From positions 76,874,218 to 76,938,217 of the forward strand of contig NC_061862.1 in the NCBI RefSeq assembly GCF_907164915.1: a stretch of 64,000 nucleotides of DNA, given 5' to 3'. Both the position numbers and the translations under genes were made by a program. The notes under the pieces were generated by a model, which saw only the letters and a list, made by a program, of their open reading frames with translations, was not told the origin of the DNA and made no database searches. Positions 49,104-59,530 of this stretch are shown here, in pieces. The DNA is from Impatiens glandulifera. Its lineage: Eukaryota; Streptophyta; Magnoliopsida; Ericales; Balsaminaceae. How positions within the stretch are numbered: position 1 is the first letter of the stretch; each line of letters opens with the position of its first letter.

Positions 49104-52100
49104 TCAAAGCCATTCTCCAATGTGCTTGAGACCCTTAGCCATAGTATGACTCTCATGCTTGGGCCTAGGCATAAGTTTGGTTAATAGATCTGCAATGTTG
49201 TCATCAATATGCACCTTACACATCCTAATATCACCCATAGTGATGATGTGTCGAATAAGGTGATACTTTCTCATAACGTGTCTGGATTTGGAGCTCGAAC
49301 TCGGTTCCTTTGCCTGAGCTATGGCACCATTGTTGTCACAATAGATGTCGATAGGCATTGAAATGCTAGGAACAACACTGAGTTCATCTAGGAACTTCCT
49401 CATCCAAACGGCCTCCTTTGCTGCTTCACTAGCAGCAATGTACTCAGCCTCTGTTGTAGAATCTGCTATAGTACCTTGCTTGGAGCTCTTTCAGCTCACA
49501 GCTCCTCCGTTAAGGATAAAGACATAACCCGATTGAGACTCAAAGCCATCTCGGTCAGTCTGAAAGCTTGCATCAGTATAGCCTTGTACGATCAATTTTT
49601 CATCTCCCCCATATACTAAGAAATCATCCTTTGTTCTTCTTAAGTACTTCAGGATATTCTTAGCTGCACTCCAGTGTGCTTCTCCATGACTTGATTGGTA
49701 TCTTCTACACATGCTCAAAGCATATGAAACATCTGGACGTGTACATACCATGGCATACATGATAGATTCTATAGCAGAAGCATATGGGATCTTGTTCATC
49801 TTCTCAAGCTCAGCAGGTGTTTTAGGACACTACGTCTTGCTGAGATATACACCTTGTTGAATGAGTAAAAATCCCTTCTTGGAATCTTGCATCTTGAATC
49901 TATTAAGAATCTTATCAATATAAGTTCCTTGACTTAATCCAAGAAGCCTCTTAGATCTATCTCTATAGATCTTAATTCCAAGTATGTACTCGGCCTTTCC
50001 CAAGTCTTTCATTGAGAAACATTTCTTCAGCCATTATTTTACGGACTCTAGCATCGGAATGTCATTCCCAATAAGTAGTATGTCATCCACATATAAGACT
50101 AAGAAGGCTGCCTTACTCCCACTAAACTTCTTGTAAACACAAGGATCCTCTTCGCATCTAATGTATTCAAACTCTTTGATCTTTTCATCAAATCGAAAGT
50201 TCCAACTCCTGGATGCTTGCTTAAGTCCATAAATGGACTTCTTAAGATTGCATACCTTCCCAGCATGATTTGGATCTTCAAAACCTTCAGGTTGTGTCAT
50301 GTACACATCCTCTTCCAAAAAACCATTTAGAAAAGCGGTTTTGACATCAATTTGCCATATCTCATAGTCATAATATGCAGCAATAGCTAGGATTATCCTA
50401 ATGGATCTAATCATGACAACTGGTGAAAATGTCTCGTCATAGTCTATACCATGAATTTGTCTAAAACCTTTGGCAACTAGTCTTGCCTTGTAAACAGATG
50501 CATTTCCATCCTTGTCATTTTTGAGTTTGAAAATCCATTTGCTTCCTATGGGTTTTACCCCATCTGGCAAATCTATCAAGTCCCATACTTGATTTTCAAA
50601 CATCGAATCCATTTCAGACCTCATGGCGTCAAGCCATTTATTGGAGTCTGGACCCGTCACTACTTGCTTATAGGTCGAACGTTCACTATGTTCTAGCATA
50701 AGAACATCAAGGCTTACATTTAAGATGAAATCATCATAACGTCTTGGTTGTACCCTTGGCCTTTCCGATCTACGAGTGGGTTCAACTTGTTCAACAACTA
50801 AATCCGGAACATGATCTATAACTGTTTGTAGATCCTCTTGTTCTGGTTCTTGGATGTTCTGAGGCCCTGAGCCTTCAAAAGTAATCATCTCTGCATCGAC
50901 ATCATCCATGTCATTTTGTTGTTGAGTTTGTTGATTTTCATCATCTTGAACTGTTTTAAGATGAATATTTCTCCCACTTGACTTGTTGGAAAGAAACTCT
51001 CTTTCCAAAAAGACACTATCCCTTGCAACAAACACCTTTTGTTGAGTTGGATTGTAGAAGTAATATCCAAAACTTCCTTTTGGATACCCTATAAAAAAGA
51101 ATTTATCTGATTTTGGGGCAAGCTTCTCTGTTTGTAAATGCTTTACATAAGCTTCACATCCCCATATTTTCAGAAAAGACAACTTTAGAACATTTCCAGT
51201 CCATATCTCATATGGAGTTTTGTTTACAGTTCTTGACGGAGTCCTATTTAGTATAAGTACAGCGGTAGTGAGGGCATATCCCCAGAAGGATACCGGAAGA
51301 TTAACAAAACTCATCATTGATCGGACCATGTCTAACAAAGTCCTGTTTCTCCTTTCAGACACACCATTTAGCTGAGGTGTTCCTGGGGTAGACAACTGTG
51401 TGACTATCCCACAGTTTTTCAAATGATGATCAAATTCGTGGCTCAAGTACTCACCACCACGATCAGATCGAAGTGCTTTTATTTTCTTGCCACTTTGAGT
51501 CTCTACTTCGTTTTGAAATTCTTTGAACTTTTCAAAGGACTCTAATTTATGTGACATAAGGTAAATATACCCATATCTACTCATGTCATCAGTAAATGTG
51601 ATGAAGTATCTATAGCCACCTCTAGCTTTAGTGCTCATTGGACCACATACATCAGTATGTATTACGCCCAGTAGTTCAGTAGCCCTTTCAAAAATTCCTT
51701 TGAAAGGTGACCTTGTCATCTTGCCCATCACACATGATTCACATGTATCAATGGATTCAAAATCCATGTCTTTTAGAAGCCCATCTTTGTGGATCTTCTT
51801 CATGCGATTCGCACTAATGTGACCCAATCGACAATGACATAGGTTGGCCTCACTCAAACTATTTAATTTTCGTCTTTTGTTATTTATGTTATACAATTCT
51901 GATTTGAGATCCAATACAAAGAGTCCATTACTCATTGGAGCAGTCGCATAGAAAATATCATTCTTAAAAATAGAAATATTTTCATTTTTAATGCTAAATT
52001 CAAAACCTTCGGAATGTAATACAGCAACCGAAACAAAGTTCTTAGTAATGCAAGGAACACAATAACAATTATTCAGTTCTAATATTAAACCAGAAGGTAA

Positions 52101-53164
52101 AGATAGACTTAAATCTCCTACGGTAAGTGCAACAACACTTTCTCCATTTCCAACGCGCAGGTCTATCTCTCCTTTCTTCACTTGTCTTTTATTTCTAAGT
52201 CCCTGCACATATGAAATAATGTGAGCACCACATGCAATATCTAATACCCAAGTAGGACCATTATTTAATGTGAGAACATCGGTTGTCATAATCTCAATAA
52301 CATAAATACCTGAAGTGGAACTCACAATCCCGTTCTTCTTGTCTTCTAGGTACTTTGGACAATTTCTTTTCCAGTGTCCCTTGGACTTGCAGTAAAAACA
52401 ATCATGATCAGCAGCCATCTTTGGCTTCTCACCACCCTTGGGTTTGGCAACTTGCTTGCTTTTCCCTTGGTTATTGTTCTTTTTCTTAGCCACCTTCTTA
52501 AACCTCTTTCCATTGTTGACATTTAGAACTTCCTTCTTCTTGTCATCAATAATATTGCCTTCAACATTTTTAAGCATGTTATGGAGCTCATTCAGATCAT
52601 GCTTTAGACCATTCATATGGTATTGCATTCTAAATGGTGCAAAACCATCATGTAAGGATCTAAGAACAATATCAGTGGCCAACTCTTGGTCATATGGGGT
52701 CCCCAGATTTTCCATCCTCTTGAAAAGCCCAGTCAGGCTAATCACATGAGGACTCACTGGTTTTCCCTTCACAAGCTTGCTATCAAGTATAGCCTTGTGA
52801 GTCTCATATCGCTCTATCCTTGCCTAAGCGTTTTCAGTTCAGTTATGATAGTATAAGCATCAGAATGCAAAAACCTCTTTTGCAATTCAGGCTCCATTGC
52901 AGCTAGCATGAGGCAAATAACAGGTAATGCTTCAGTTTTCACCCGAGTTGATGTTGCCTTCTCCTCATCTGATGAGGTTCCGGTCACAGTAGGGATATGG
53001 GTAGTTAGGACGTCCTCACGTCCCTCAGACCTGAGAATAATTCTTAGATTTCTTTCCCAATCAAGGAAGTTCGTTTCATTGAGCTTGTTTTTCTCAACAA
53101 TTGAGCGCAGAGAGAATTTCAAATTATCGTTCGACATATTCTTCAGAACATAAATGACATACAA
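49104..53164 (-). pseudogene. Ty1/copia gag-pol polyprotein, disrupted
   Basis: Gag begins near 53164 and is open to 52814. A frameshift then separates it from the 912-codon ORF 52772-50034. In that ORF: gag end; CCHC zinc knuckle C125-C128-H133-C138; protease near residue 178, which reads DIACG where copia usually has D-S/T-G; the GAG-pre-integrase HHCC; integrase core with VIHTDVCGP, RSDRGGEY and GVSERRNR; and reverse transcriptase with DVKTAFLNG and LYVDDILLIGND. Stops then interrupt after MLESVK (50034), after QGVYLSKT (about 49830) and after LNGGAVS (about 49491), before RNase H ends at 49104. With one frameshift and three stops it is probably inactive, though most catalytic motifs persist. 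Confidence 0.9.
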
Positions 53165-54137
53165 ATCAATTTATGTTTTGAAATTTGCAAAATACTTATA
53201 ATTGAACAATTTAAAATAAGTGAATGCACATTTTATTCAAGTTTTTATAGTCCCTTATGAATAAAATGATTCCAAGATCCCATTACAGACAATCCCCAAC
53301 GTACTTTTGCACTGCCTTAGGTCTTGTGTGTTCAAGGTAAGTAACAATTACTAATTATAATTTCTTATAATTCTTGGTTGATGATCCACATCCAATGTAG
53401 GATTCATCCCCATGCCTCAAGATCCAAAACTTTGCCTTTTGGTCTCTTGTTGGGTACAACCGTATCAAGGTTTATGAATCCCCGTATAGATTCATCCTCA
53501 GGAGCCTAAGGTTGAGGAAAGACACCCTCGCTTTTGCGAAACCTATCCAACCAAAACCATAAACTTCATGGGTCATGACACGGAAAGGCATTGCCCCAAT
53601 TTTCTTTAGGAACTTAAGTTTTGATTGTCTTTTATTTATTAGTGAAAATTATTATAAATAAAAACAATGCAATGAAAATTGTGATCCTAGTATGGCCCCT
53701 AAGATGCAAAAAAAATATATATATATAAAGAGCTAAACTTCTTTGGTCTCCATGCTTGCACCCTTCATGGATCTCCATCCTTGAACTTCATGGTTCTTAT
53801 TTGTATTACATAATTATTTATAATAATCTAATTATTACAAAATACATAACGATACGTAGATCGTGTTATAAAAAAATATAACGATGCTCGTATCGTATTT
53901 CTGGGTCATACTAGAAAAATATTAATCTTTAATAAGTGGGATTTCCTAACTTTTAGAAAACAAATATATCATATTTATTTGATCCAAATATTTATATAAT
54001 CCAATTAAAATAAATATTTCTTTTATTTTCTTAAAGATAGTTTTACATCTTAATATATGTAAAATTATATCATCGATATAGATCCGCATCAAAATTAACA
54101 GTTAATTTATTGATCCTTTCAATATATGCAACATTGC
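53165..54137 (-). other. leader of the copia element between gag and the 5' LTR
   Basis: Untranslated interior sequence with no further ORF of note. The primer-binding site lies at its upper end (54138-54149). Confidence 0.6.
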
Positions 54138-54149
54138 GCTCTGATACCA
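54138..54149 (-). promoter_or_regulatory. primer-binding site of the copia element
   Basis: TGGTATCAGAGC on the minus strand, the standard copia site complementary to the 3' end of initiator tRNA-Met, one base from the LTR. Confidence 0.92.
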
Positions 54150-54150
54150 C

Positions 54151-55079
54151 TGTTGGTTAATTAGATGTTCGCAGCAGAATAATTTATATATCTAATTTAA
54201 ACATTTAATCATATGATCATGCATAATTGATAGAATCATGATATATAGTTTATAGAAATATACCTTTGATGCGCGAACCGGATCAGATCTGGTAGTAATG
54301 AATAGTCGAGAGCCCCACGTGTTGCTCATCTACTTGGTCCACACGATCCCGACTAGATCTCTTTACTTTCGACTGCTAGGACGAAAAATACAAAGGGGAA
54401 GCAATCCAGTTGCTATATTAAAAGATGATTTCTTCCTCTTGGAGTTCTCACCGTAATATAGCAAAAGCCGTTTTAAGAGAGGAACAATTCTCTCTCTATT
54501 CACTTCCGTTTTCTTGCAAATAAATGAATCGTTTTGTATTAAATAAAATTCCATAATTAACCATTAATTATATATTATTTTATTTCACAAATAAATAATA
54601 TTTTTATTATTAATAATATCTAATATGTATTAATTATATATTATTTTATTTCAAAATCTTAACTCCATAATTAACCATTAATTATATATTATTTTATTTC
54701 AGAATCTTAACTCCATAATTAACCATTAATTATATATTATTTTATTTCACAAATAAATAATATTTCTTATTATTAATAATATCTAATATGTATTAATTAT
54801 ATATTATTTTATTTCACAAATAAATAATATTTCTTATTATTAATAATATCTAATATGTATTAATAATTAACAATCTTTCTCGTTTATCTAGTCGGTCAAC
54901 TCTAAGTGTGTGACCTCATAGGACCCGATTATAATAGTTATAGGTTTAACCTCATTAATCGTAGTTGGCTTCTAGCAAAGCACTACGACTCCTAAAATAA
55001 TCGGATTAAATTATATCTGTTAATTTGTCCTATCCAAGTTTAGTCATTGCACATTAAATTAAAGGACACAATTCCTTCA
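54151..55079 (-). repeat. 5' LTR of the 7.7-kb copia element
   Basis: Plus-strand start TGTTGGTTAATTAG and end CACAATTCCTTCA, giving TG..CA termini. It has a high match to 47345-48272, with substitutions and a few small differences. Confidence 0.93.
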
Positions 55080-55084
55080 TAAAC

Positions 55085-56040
55085 AACAAAACATAATAAT
55101 AACAAAAGCATAATTATAACACAAATAAAGAAGAGGGGATGGTGTAAATATGCCAACAATTCAAATTGCATTCAATTGCACATATTTTGGTCAATTACAG
55201 TATGGTTTCACTACTGCTACATCTTTGTACAAAATAGAATTTACTCCTAACTAGCTAGTATTATGCAAAAGTGCAACAAATAATTGTTTATTCTAACACC
55301 ACCAAATTTACACTTCTCCCTAGATGATTAATCAACTAAATTTTATATGGTATCTTGATATACAAGATGTTTGACCCAGAATAAATACAAGAAACATATT
55401 GGATCCAAACTTTATATTCCTATACATATACATATGATCATATTAGTATTACATCACTAGATTCACTACCATTTTTCTAATGAACCATTTAATTACTTGA
55501 AGTTCCAAGTCAGTTAGTCGTGCTCAATGGAGCATACATATTGTGTTATCATCAGAATTCAAAAGAAGCACGTAATAAGGCTAGGGCTGAAGGTTTAGGT
55601 GGTACATTGATATAACGAGAAGTAAGTAGTATCCACACCTGAGTTTTTTCAATTCTAATAGGGCCGATCAACTTTGTCACTCTATTACTACGCCAAATGG
55701 AAGTCCACTAGATAAAAAAAAACATCCAAACCTTTTAGACTAGCTAAAAGATGACCATAAAACACTCATTTTGGACATGCTCTAGAAGTGAAAGTGTTTG
55801 TCGACATATATAAAAAGTAATAATAATCACAGAAGTGGAAGATTCAAACCTAAAGTAACGAGGTTTTAGAAATACATAAATCATAAACAAAACCTAAAGA
55901 TCTAACGCATGATTGGTTGTTCATATCATCTAACATCATATTCACTCACATTTCTCTCAAATCATATAAACCGAATCTAAAAAATTAAGCATCAACTTCG
56001 AAACTAAACAAAAAAATATGCGGAAACAGAAGAAAATATA
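55085..56040. other. region between the copia element and TNP2, no gene recognised
   Basis: Moderate AT content with small ORFs only. The DUF4218 and C-terminal zones expected after the TNP2 core are not seen, so this part is deleted, diverged or intronic. Confidence 0.4.
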
Positions 56041-57910
56041 AACCTACATCAATATCCTCTCCGGAAATCATTGACATCAAATAGTCGCCTAAAGGAGGGG
56101 GGAAATGAATTATCATATTGGAAGTATAAACAAATATTTTCTCGCATTGACATTGTCATTTGTTTTTTCCTTTCACATTCATCACTGTGTGGATGACATT
56201 GTCAAACACATTTTTCTCAATATGCATGACATCGAGGTTGTGACGGATGAAAGAATGATTCCAATAAGGAATCCCCAAAAAAATACTTTTTTTTGTCCAG
56301 TTGTGCAAGACTCAGAAACATACAGGCGTGCCAGATGGATTTTCCATAGCCGTGGGCAAATCACAAATCATCGATAATATTTCATTACCACTCAATCTTT
56401 GTGGAGGAGGTGATATCTCAATTCTGTCTTTGATGAAAATTTTCTTATCTCGTCTAAACTGATGTTGTTCTGATAAAAATTGTCTATGAGAATCAAAGTA
56501 GAAATGCTTCATACAAAACTTAAGTTTGAAGGATTTTAATTTTTTCATACAAATTGGACATCCATCAATTTTGATAGTACCTAACCAGATAGCATTGCAT
56601 AAGCTGAAAAATCATTAATTGTCCATAGAAAGGCCGCTTTCATATTAAATGTTTGTTCATTTGATATGTCAAATATTAAAACACCTTCAACACACAATTG
56701 ATTTTATCTCTTCTATTAACGGTTGAATGTAAATATCAATATTTTTCTTTGGATTTTCTAGATCGAGCACAATTAAAGAAAGAAATAAGTATGGTGTTTT
56801 CATACACATACCTGGTGGAAGATTGTATGGAGTCACAATCACTGCCAACACGATTTTTTTTTTCATACATACCAAAATGTGCAAATCCATCGGCGCACAA
56901 TCCTAAGCGAATATTACGATGCATTTCTACAAATTCCGGATATGTACAATCAAATGATTTCCATGCTTCTCCATTTGAAGGATGACACATCACATCATTT
57001 TCAATACCATGTCGTGCATGCCACGTCATATGTTATGTTGTTACATGTGATGCATATAATCTCTACAATCTTGGCATCAAAGGTAAAAATATATTAATTG
57101 TTTACAAATCTTTTTCCTTTTAGATTTTCTATCATTTTTCATGTATCTTGGTTGTAAGAAAAACTTACAATGTTCAGATAGATTCTCATCTTTCCAAAAA
57201 AAGCATACACCCTTTATTGCACGCATCGATCTTTACAATCGGTAAACCAAAATCTTTAAGCAATTTCTTCACTTATAATAATTTGTAGGCAAGTTGTTGT
57301 CATGTAGCATTAGGTCGCGCATTAAATTGATAATCTCATCATTGAGCTTTTAGATAAATTATGATCAGATTTGAGGCTGATAAGTCTCATAGTTGCTGTT
57401 AATTGTGTTTCACTTGGGTGACCTTGCTAAATTAGTTGATCTGCAGCATTTATCATTTCCCAAAACTTGTCTCCTTCAACAAGATTATCTAAAGGAACGT
57501 GTGAGGAAGAACTTTCATCTTCATTTTGTATTGGCGAATTACAACTAACAACAACATTGAAGATCATTTTACAATACAAATTAGTGTCATCAACACTAAA
57601 ATTTGGTTCATCAATAACTTGTCTACCCAAAAATTGCACAAAATAAGTTGGTGGTTCCCCATGACATACCCATGTATAATAGTTCTCAACGAAGCCACTT
57701 TGATAAAGATGACTTTTACAAGTTTATGAATCCTGAAATTTACGATTTCCACATTTTCTACATGGGCACAAAATATGTCAAGCATTCATAAATTTAGTAT
57801 TTTGCATAGAAAAATATATAAACTCTTCAGTCCATTTAATGAACTCGTCAATTAATCCTCGAAAATCTAACAAATTTTTGTTGTAAATTCATAGTAGATC
57901 TTCTCTCATA
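56041..57910 (-). pseudogene. TNP2-like CACTA transposase (Transposase_21) pseudogene
   Basis: On the minus strand the family order is kept. First is a transposase-associated domain with CPCRKCGNRKF and YYTWVCHGEPPTYF (57800-57640). Then come LPIVKIDACNKGCMLFWKDE (about 57250), MTWHARHGIEN (57029), MCHPSNGEAWKSFD, RNIRLGLCADGFAHFG, VTPYNLPPGMCMKTP and IDIYIQPLIEEIK (56735). The later parts are FLWTINDFSAY and HNLDVMHIEKN-like text near 56230. Several frameshifts and stops break the frame, including one early in the first domain. TNP2 is the DDE-type transposase that cuts CACTA ends. This copy is inactive as it stands. Confidence 0.88.
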
Positions 57911-58499
57911 ATTATAATATGCACTCTGATAATATATATAAATTAATTTAGATCTAAATAGATTGAGAAAGAGTCAATGAGTAAAATTTGTATTTTTAAT
58001 TCTACATACTTCATTCTCATTAATCATAGTTCTACCTATCAACTAGCATATATAGTAATATAGTAAGTTCTATCAGTGACTTTTCAAATGCTCCACATCA
58101 TCATCTCTATCTCTCTTTCTCTATTGCAGCAACTTTACCGTTCAAAATTTGATAATAAAAAAGTTTAAGAACAACTATCTGATGATCTATAAAGACGTAT
58201 TCTAGAGTAATTCTCTACTCTAATTGTTTTAGGACAAAAATATATGATTGAAAACAAAGTTGTATATAAAAGATTAACTACAATCTTAAGGTTATAGAAT
58301 AAGATTAGTCTCGTATGTAGAGAAACTAAATATATATAAATTAAATATTGGAATCATGGATTCGAAGAACATACCGGTTGATACGAGCGGATTAATTTCG
58401 AAAGAAGAATACATCCGCCGGAAGTAAGATTTTCTTATCTTTATTGTGTACATACATACAAATGAAGCTTGTTCTTAATGGGATTTTTAATTAATCTTC
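57911..58499. other. region upstream of the TNP2-like gene
   Basis: AT-rich to about 58350. On the plus strand an ATG at 58356 opens a short frame (MDSKNIPVDTSGLISKEEYI..) ending at a GTAAGA donor-like site near 58424. This could be a small captured exon, but I do not recognise it. Confidence 0.35.
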
Positions 58500-58735
58500 A
58501 ACTCCTGCTTCACATGAACTAAGCTTTGCAATAGACGATCTACTTGGTCTGCAACCCATCAAGCTTAATCCCCAACCCTCCCTTGATCCCACCATTTTCC
58601 AACAAAAATGGCGTCAACTGCATCTCGTCTCCCAAACACTTATTGTTTATGTTTTTTTCTGTTTCTGAATCCATAAGTAAACAACAGGAGGCCGGCTCTG
58701 ATGACTCCACAAAGAGTGGGGCATTCTAGTACTTA
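58500..58735 (+). pseudogene. AP-4 beta-adaptin C-terminal fragment, probably captured
   Basis: The plus strand encodes FAIDDLLGLQPIKLNPQP followed by SLDPTIFQQKWRQL, then after a disturbed stretch ALMTPQRV in a shifted frame. These match, from memory of the family, the hinge/appendage region of plant AP-4 complex beta subunits (DDLLGL, then FQQKWRQLPISL, then AALxxPQ). AP-4 is an adaptor in trans-Golgi sorting. Only about 75 codons remain, without start, stop or frame continuity. It lies between the TNP2-like gene and the right CACTA end, so transposon capture is likely. Confidence 0.6.
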
Positions 58736-58739
58736 TCTT

Positions 58740-59078
58740 GTAGAGTGTGTCGTGAATTTGTTTGTCCACACGTACGTAAAGCTCAATTAAAGATCTAAGT
58801 CGATGATATTCAGACAACATCCATGCCCTTTTCTGATCTCTTCCAATTTGCTTTGTCGGAGTTTGGATTGCAATAAGCAGCTTCATAACTTGTTGCAGTA
58901 TGTTCTTAATGGGATCTTTGCATGGTCTTCGAGAAAGAAGGCACAATATTTTGTATATGTATGTAGAGACAAGAAAACTTAACAAAATATGGAAACTGAA
59001 GAGCAGTTCGATTGTAGAGTACGAAAATATTCTAGAAGATAGAGCACCATCTAATTTCACTATGTTCTTCCACGACAC
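58740..59078 (-). CDS. unrecognised ORF near the right CACTA end
   Basis: Part of a 143-codon open frame (59078-58647) beginning MSWKNIVKLDG. An N-terminal stretch rich in S, L, I and F (possible membrane segment near residues 25-48) is followed by a charged helical-looking part (KDPIKNILQQVMKLLIAIQ, RAWMLSEYHRLRSLIELYV). The last about 30 codons overlap the AP-4 beta-like fragment on the other strand and are probably incidental. I recognise no family. It may be another captured host exon or chance. Confidence 0.25.
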
Positions 59079-59119
59079 TGTAGAGAGTAGAGTAAAGTAG
59101 AGTAGAGCAGATTTGATTC

Positions 59120-59530
59120 AAAATATTAAGTTAACGAAGTTTGTGACGGAACTTTCGACGAAAAACTTTCATCACAAATTCCGTAAAAAAATATGTCATT
59201 AATAAACATTTTGGACGGAAACTTTAGTCGCAAATTTCGTCAAAATATCTGTTGAAAAATATTATCTAACGAAATTTAAATTCGTCAAAAAATATATCGA
59301 AAATACCTCCAGAATATATTCTTACGAATTTTGTGTCATGTGTTTACTGTCCACAAAAAACGATGGGAATGACCGTGGCTAAATTTCTTTAATTTTTTTT
59401 CTACGTTTTTTCTATTTTCATTACTTTTTTTGACGTTTATTATTTTTGTCACAAATGACGTAGGTAAAATTGTCAAAAAATTATGCGTTAATAAATTTTC
59501 GTCACAAATACCTTTTTTTTATTGTAGTTG
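59120..59530. repeat. CACTA-type subterminal repeats and right terminus
   Basis: Many copies of TTTGTGACGGAA, GACGAAAAACTTTC, AAATTCGTC and related motifs occur in both orientations. The zone ends with TTTTTTTTATTGTAG, whose inverse resembles a CACTACAATAAAA terminus with one extra base. Confidence 0.55.

Larger units (their letters stand above)
47345..55079 (-). mobile_element. nearly complete Ty1/copia LTR retrotransposon
   Basis: Two long LTRs (47345-48272 and 54151-55079) of about 928 bp flank a copia interior on the minus strand. TAAAC is exactly duplicated at 47340-47344 and 55080-55084. The primer-binding site GCTCTGATACCA on the plus strand (54138-54149), which reads TGGTATCAGAGC in element orientation, lies one base inside the right (5') LTR. 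A weak purine tract (AAATGGGAAAT) abuts the left (3') LTR. LTR similarity is high over most of their length, pointing to a fairly recent insertion. It inserted 95 bp from the end of the composite copia element. Confidence 0.93.
36503..59530 (-). mobile_element. proposed CACTA (En/Spm, PTTA-type) element with nested insertions
   Basis: At the right edge (about 59515-59530) the inverted sequence reads CTACAATAAAAAAA, close to a CACTACAA-type CACTA terminus. The adjacent 400 bp is full of TTTGTGACGAAA/CCGTC-type subterminal motifs. At the left, 36503-36830 is filled with related GACGAATATTTCGACGA-like motifs. On the minus strand the order is TNP2-like transposase (57.9-56 kb) then Transposase_24-like gene (41.5-38.3 kb), as in complete plant CACTA elements. 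Subtracting the nested elements leaves roughly 8-9 kb, a normal CACTA length. The left terminus is degenerate and no 3-bp target duplication was confirmed, so two separate elements remain possible. Confidence 0.45.
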
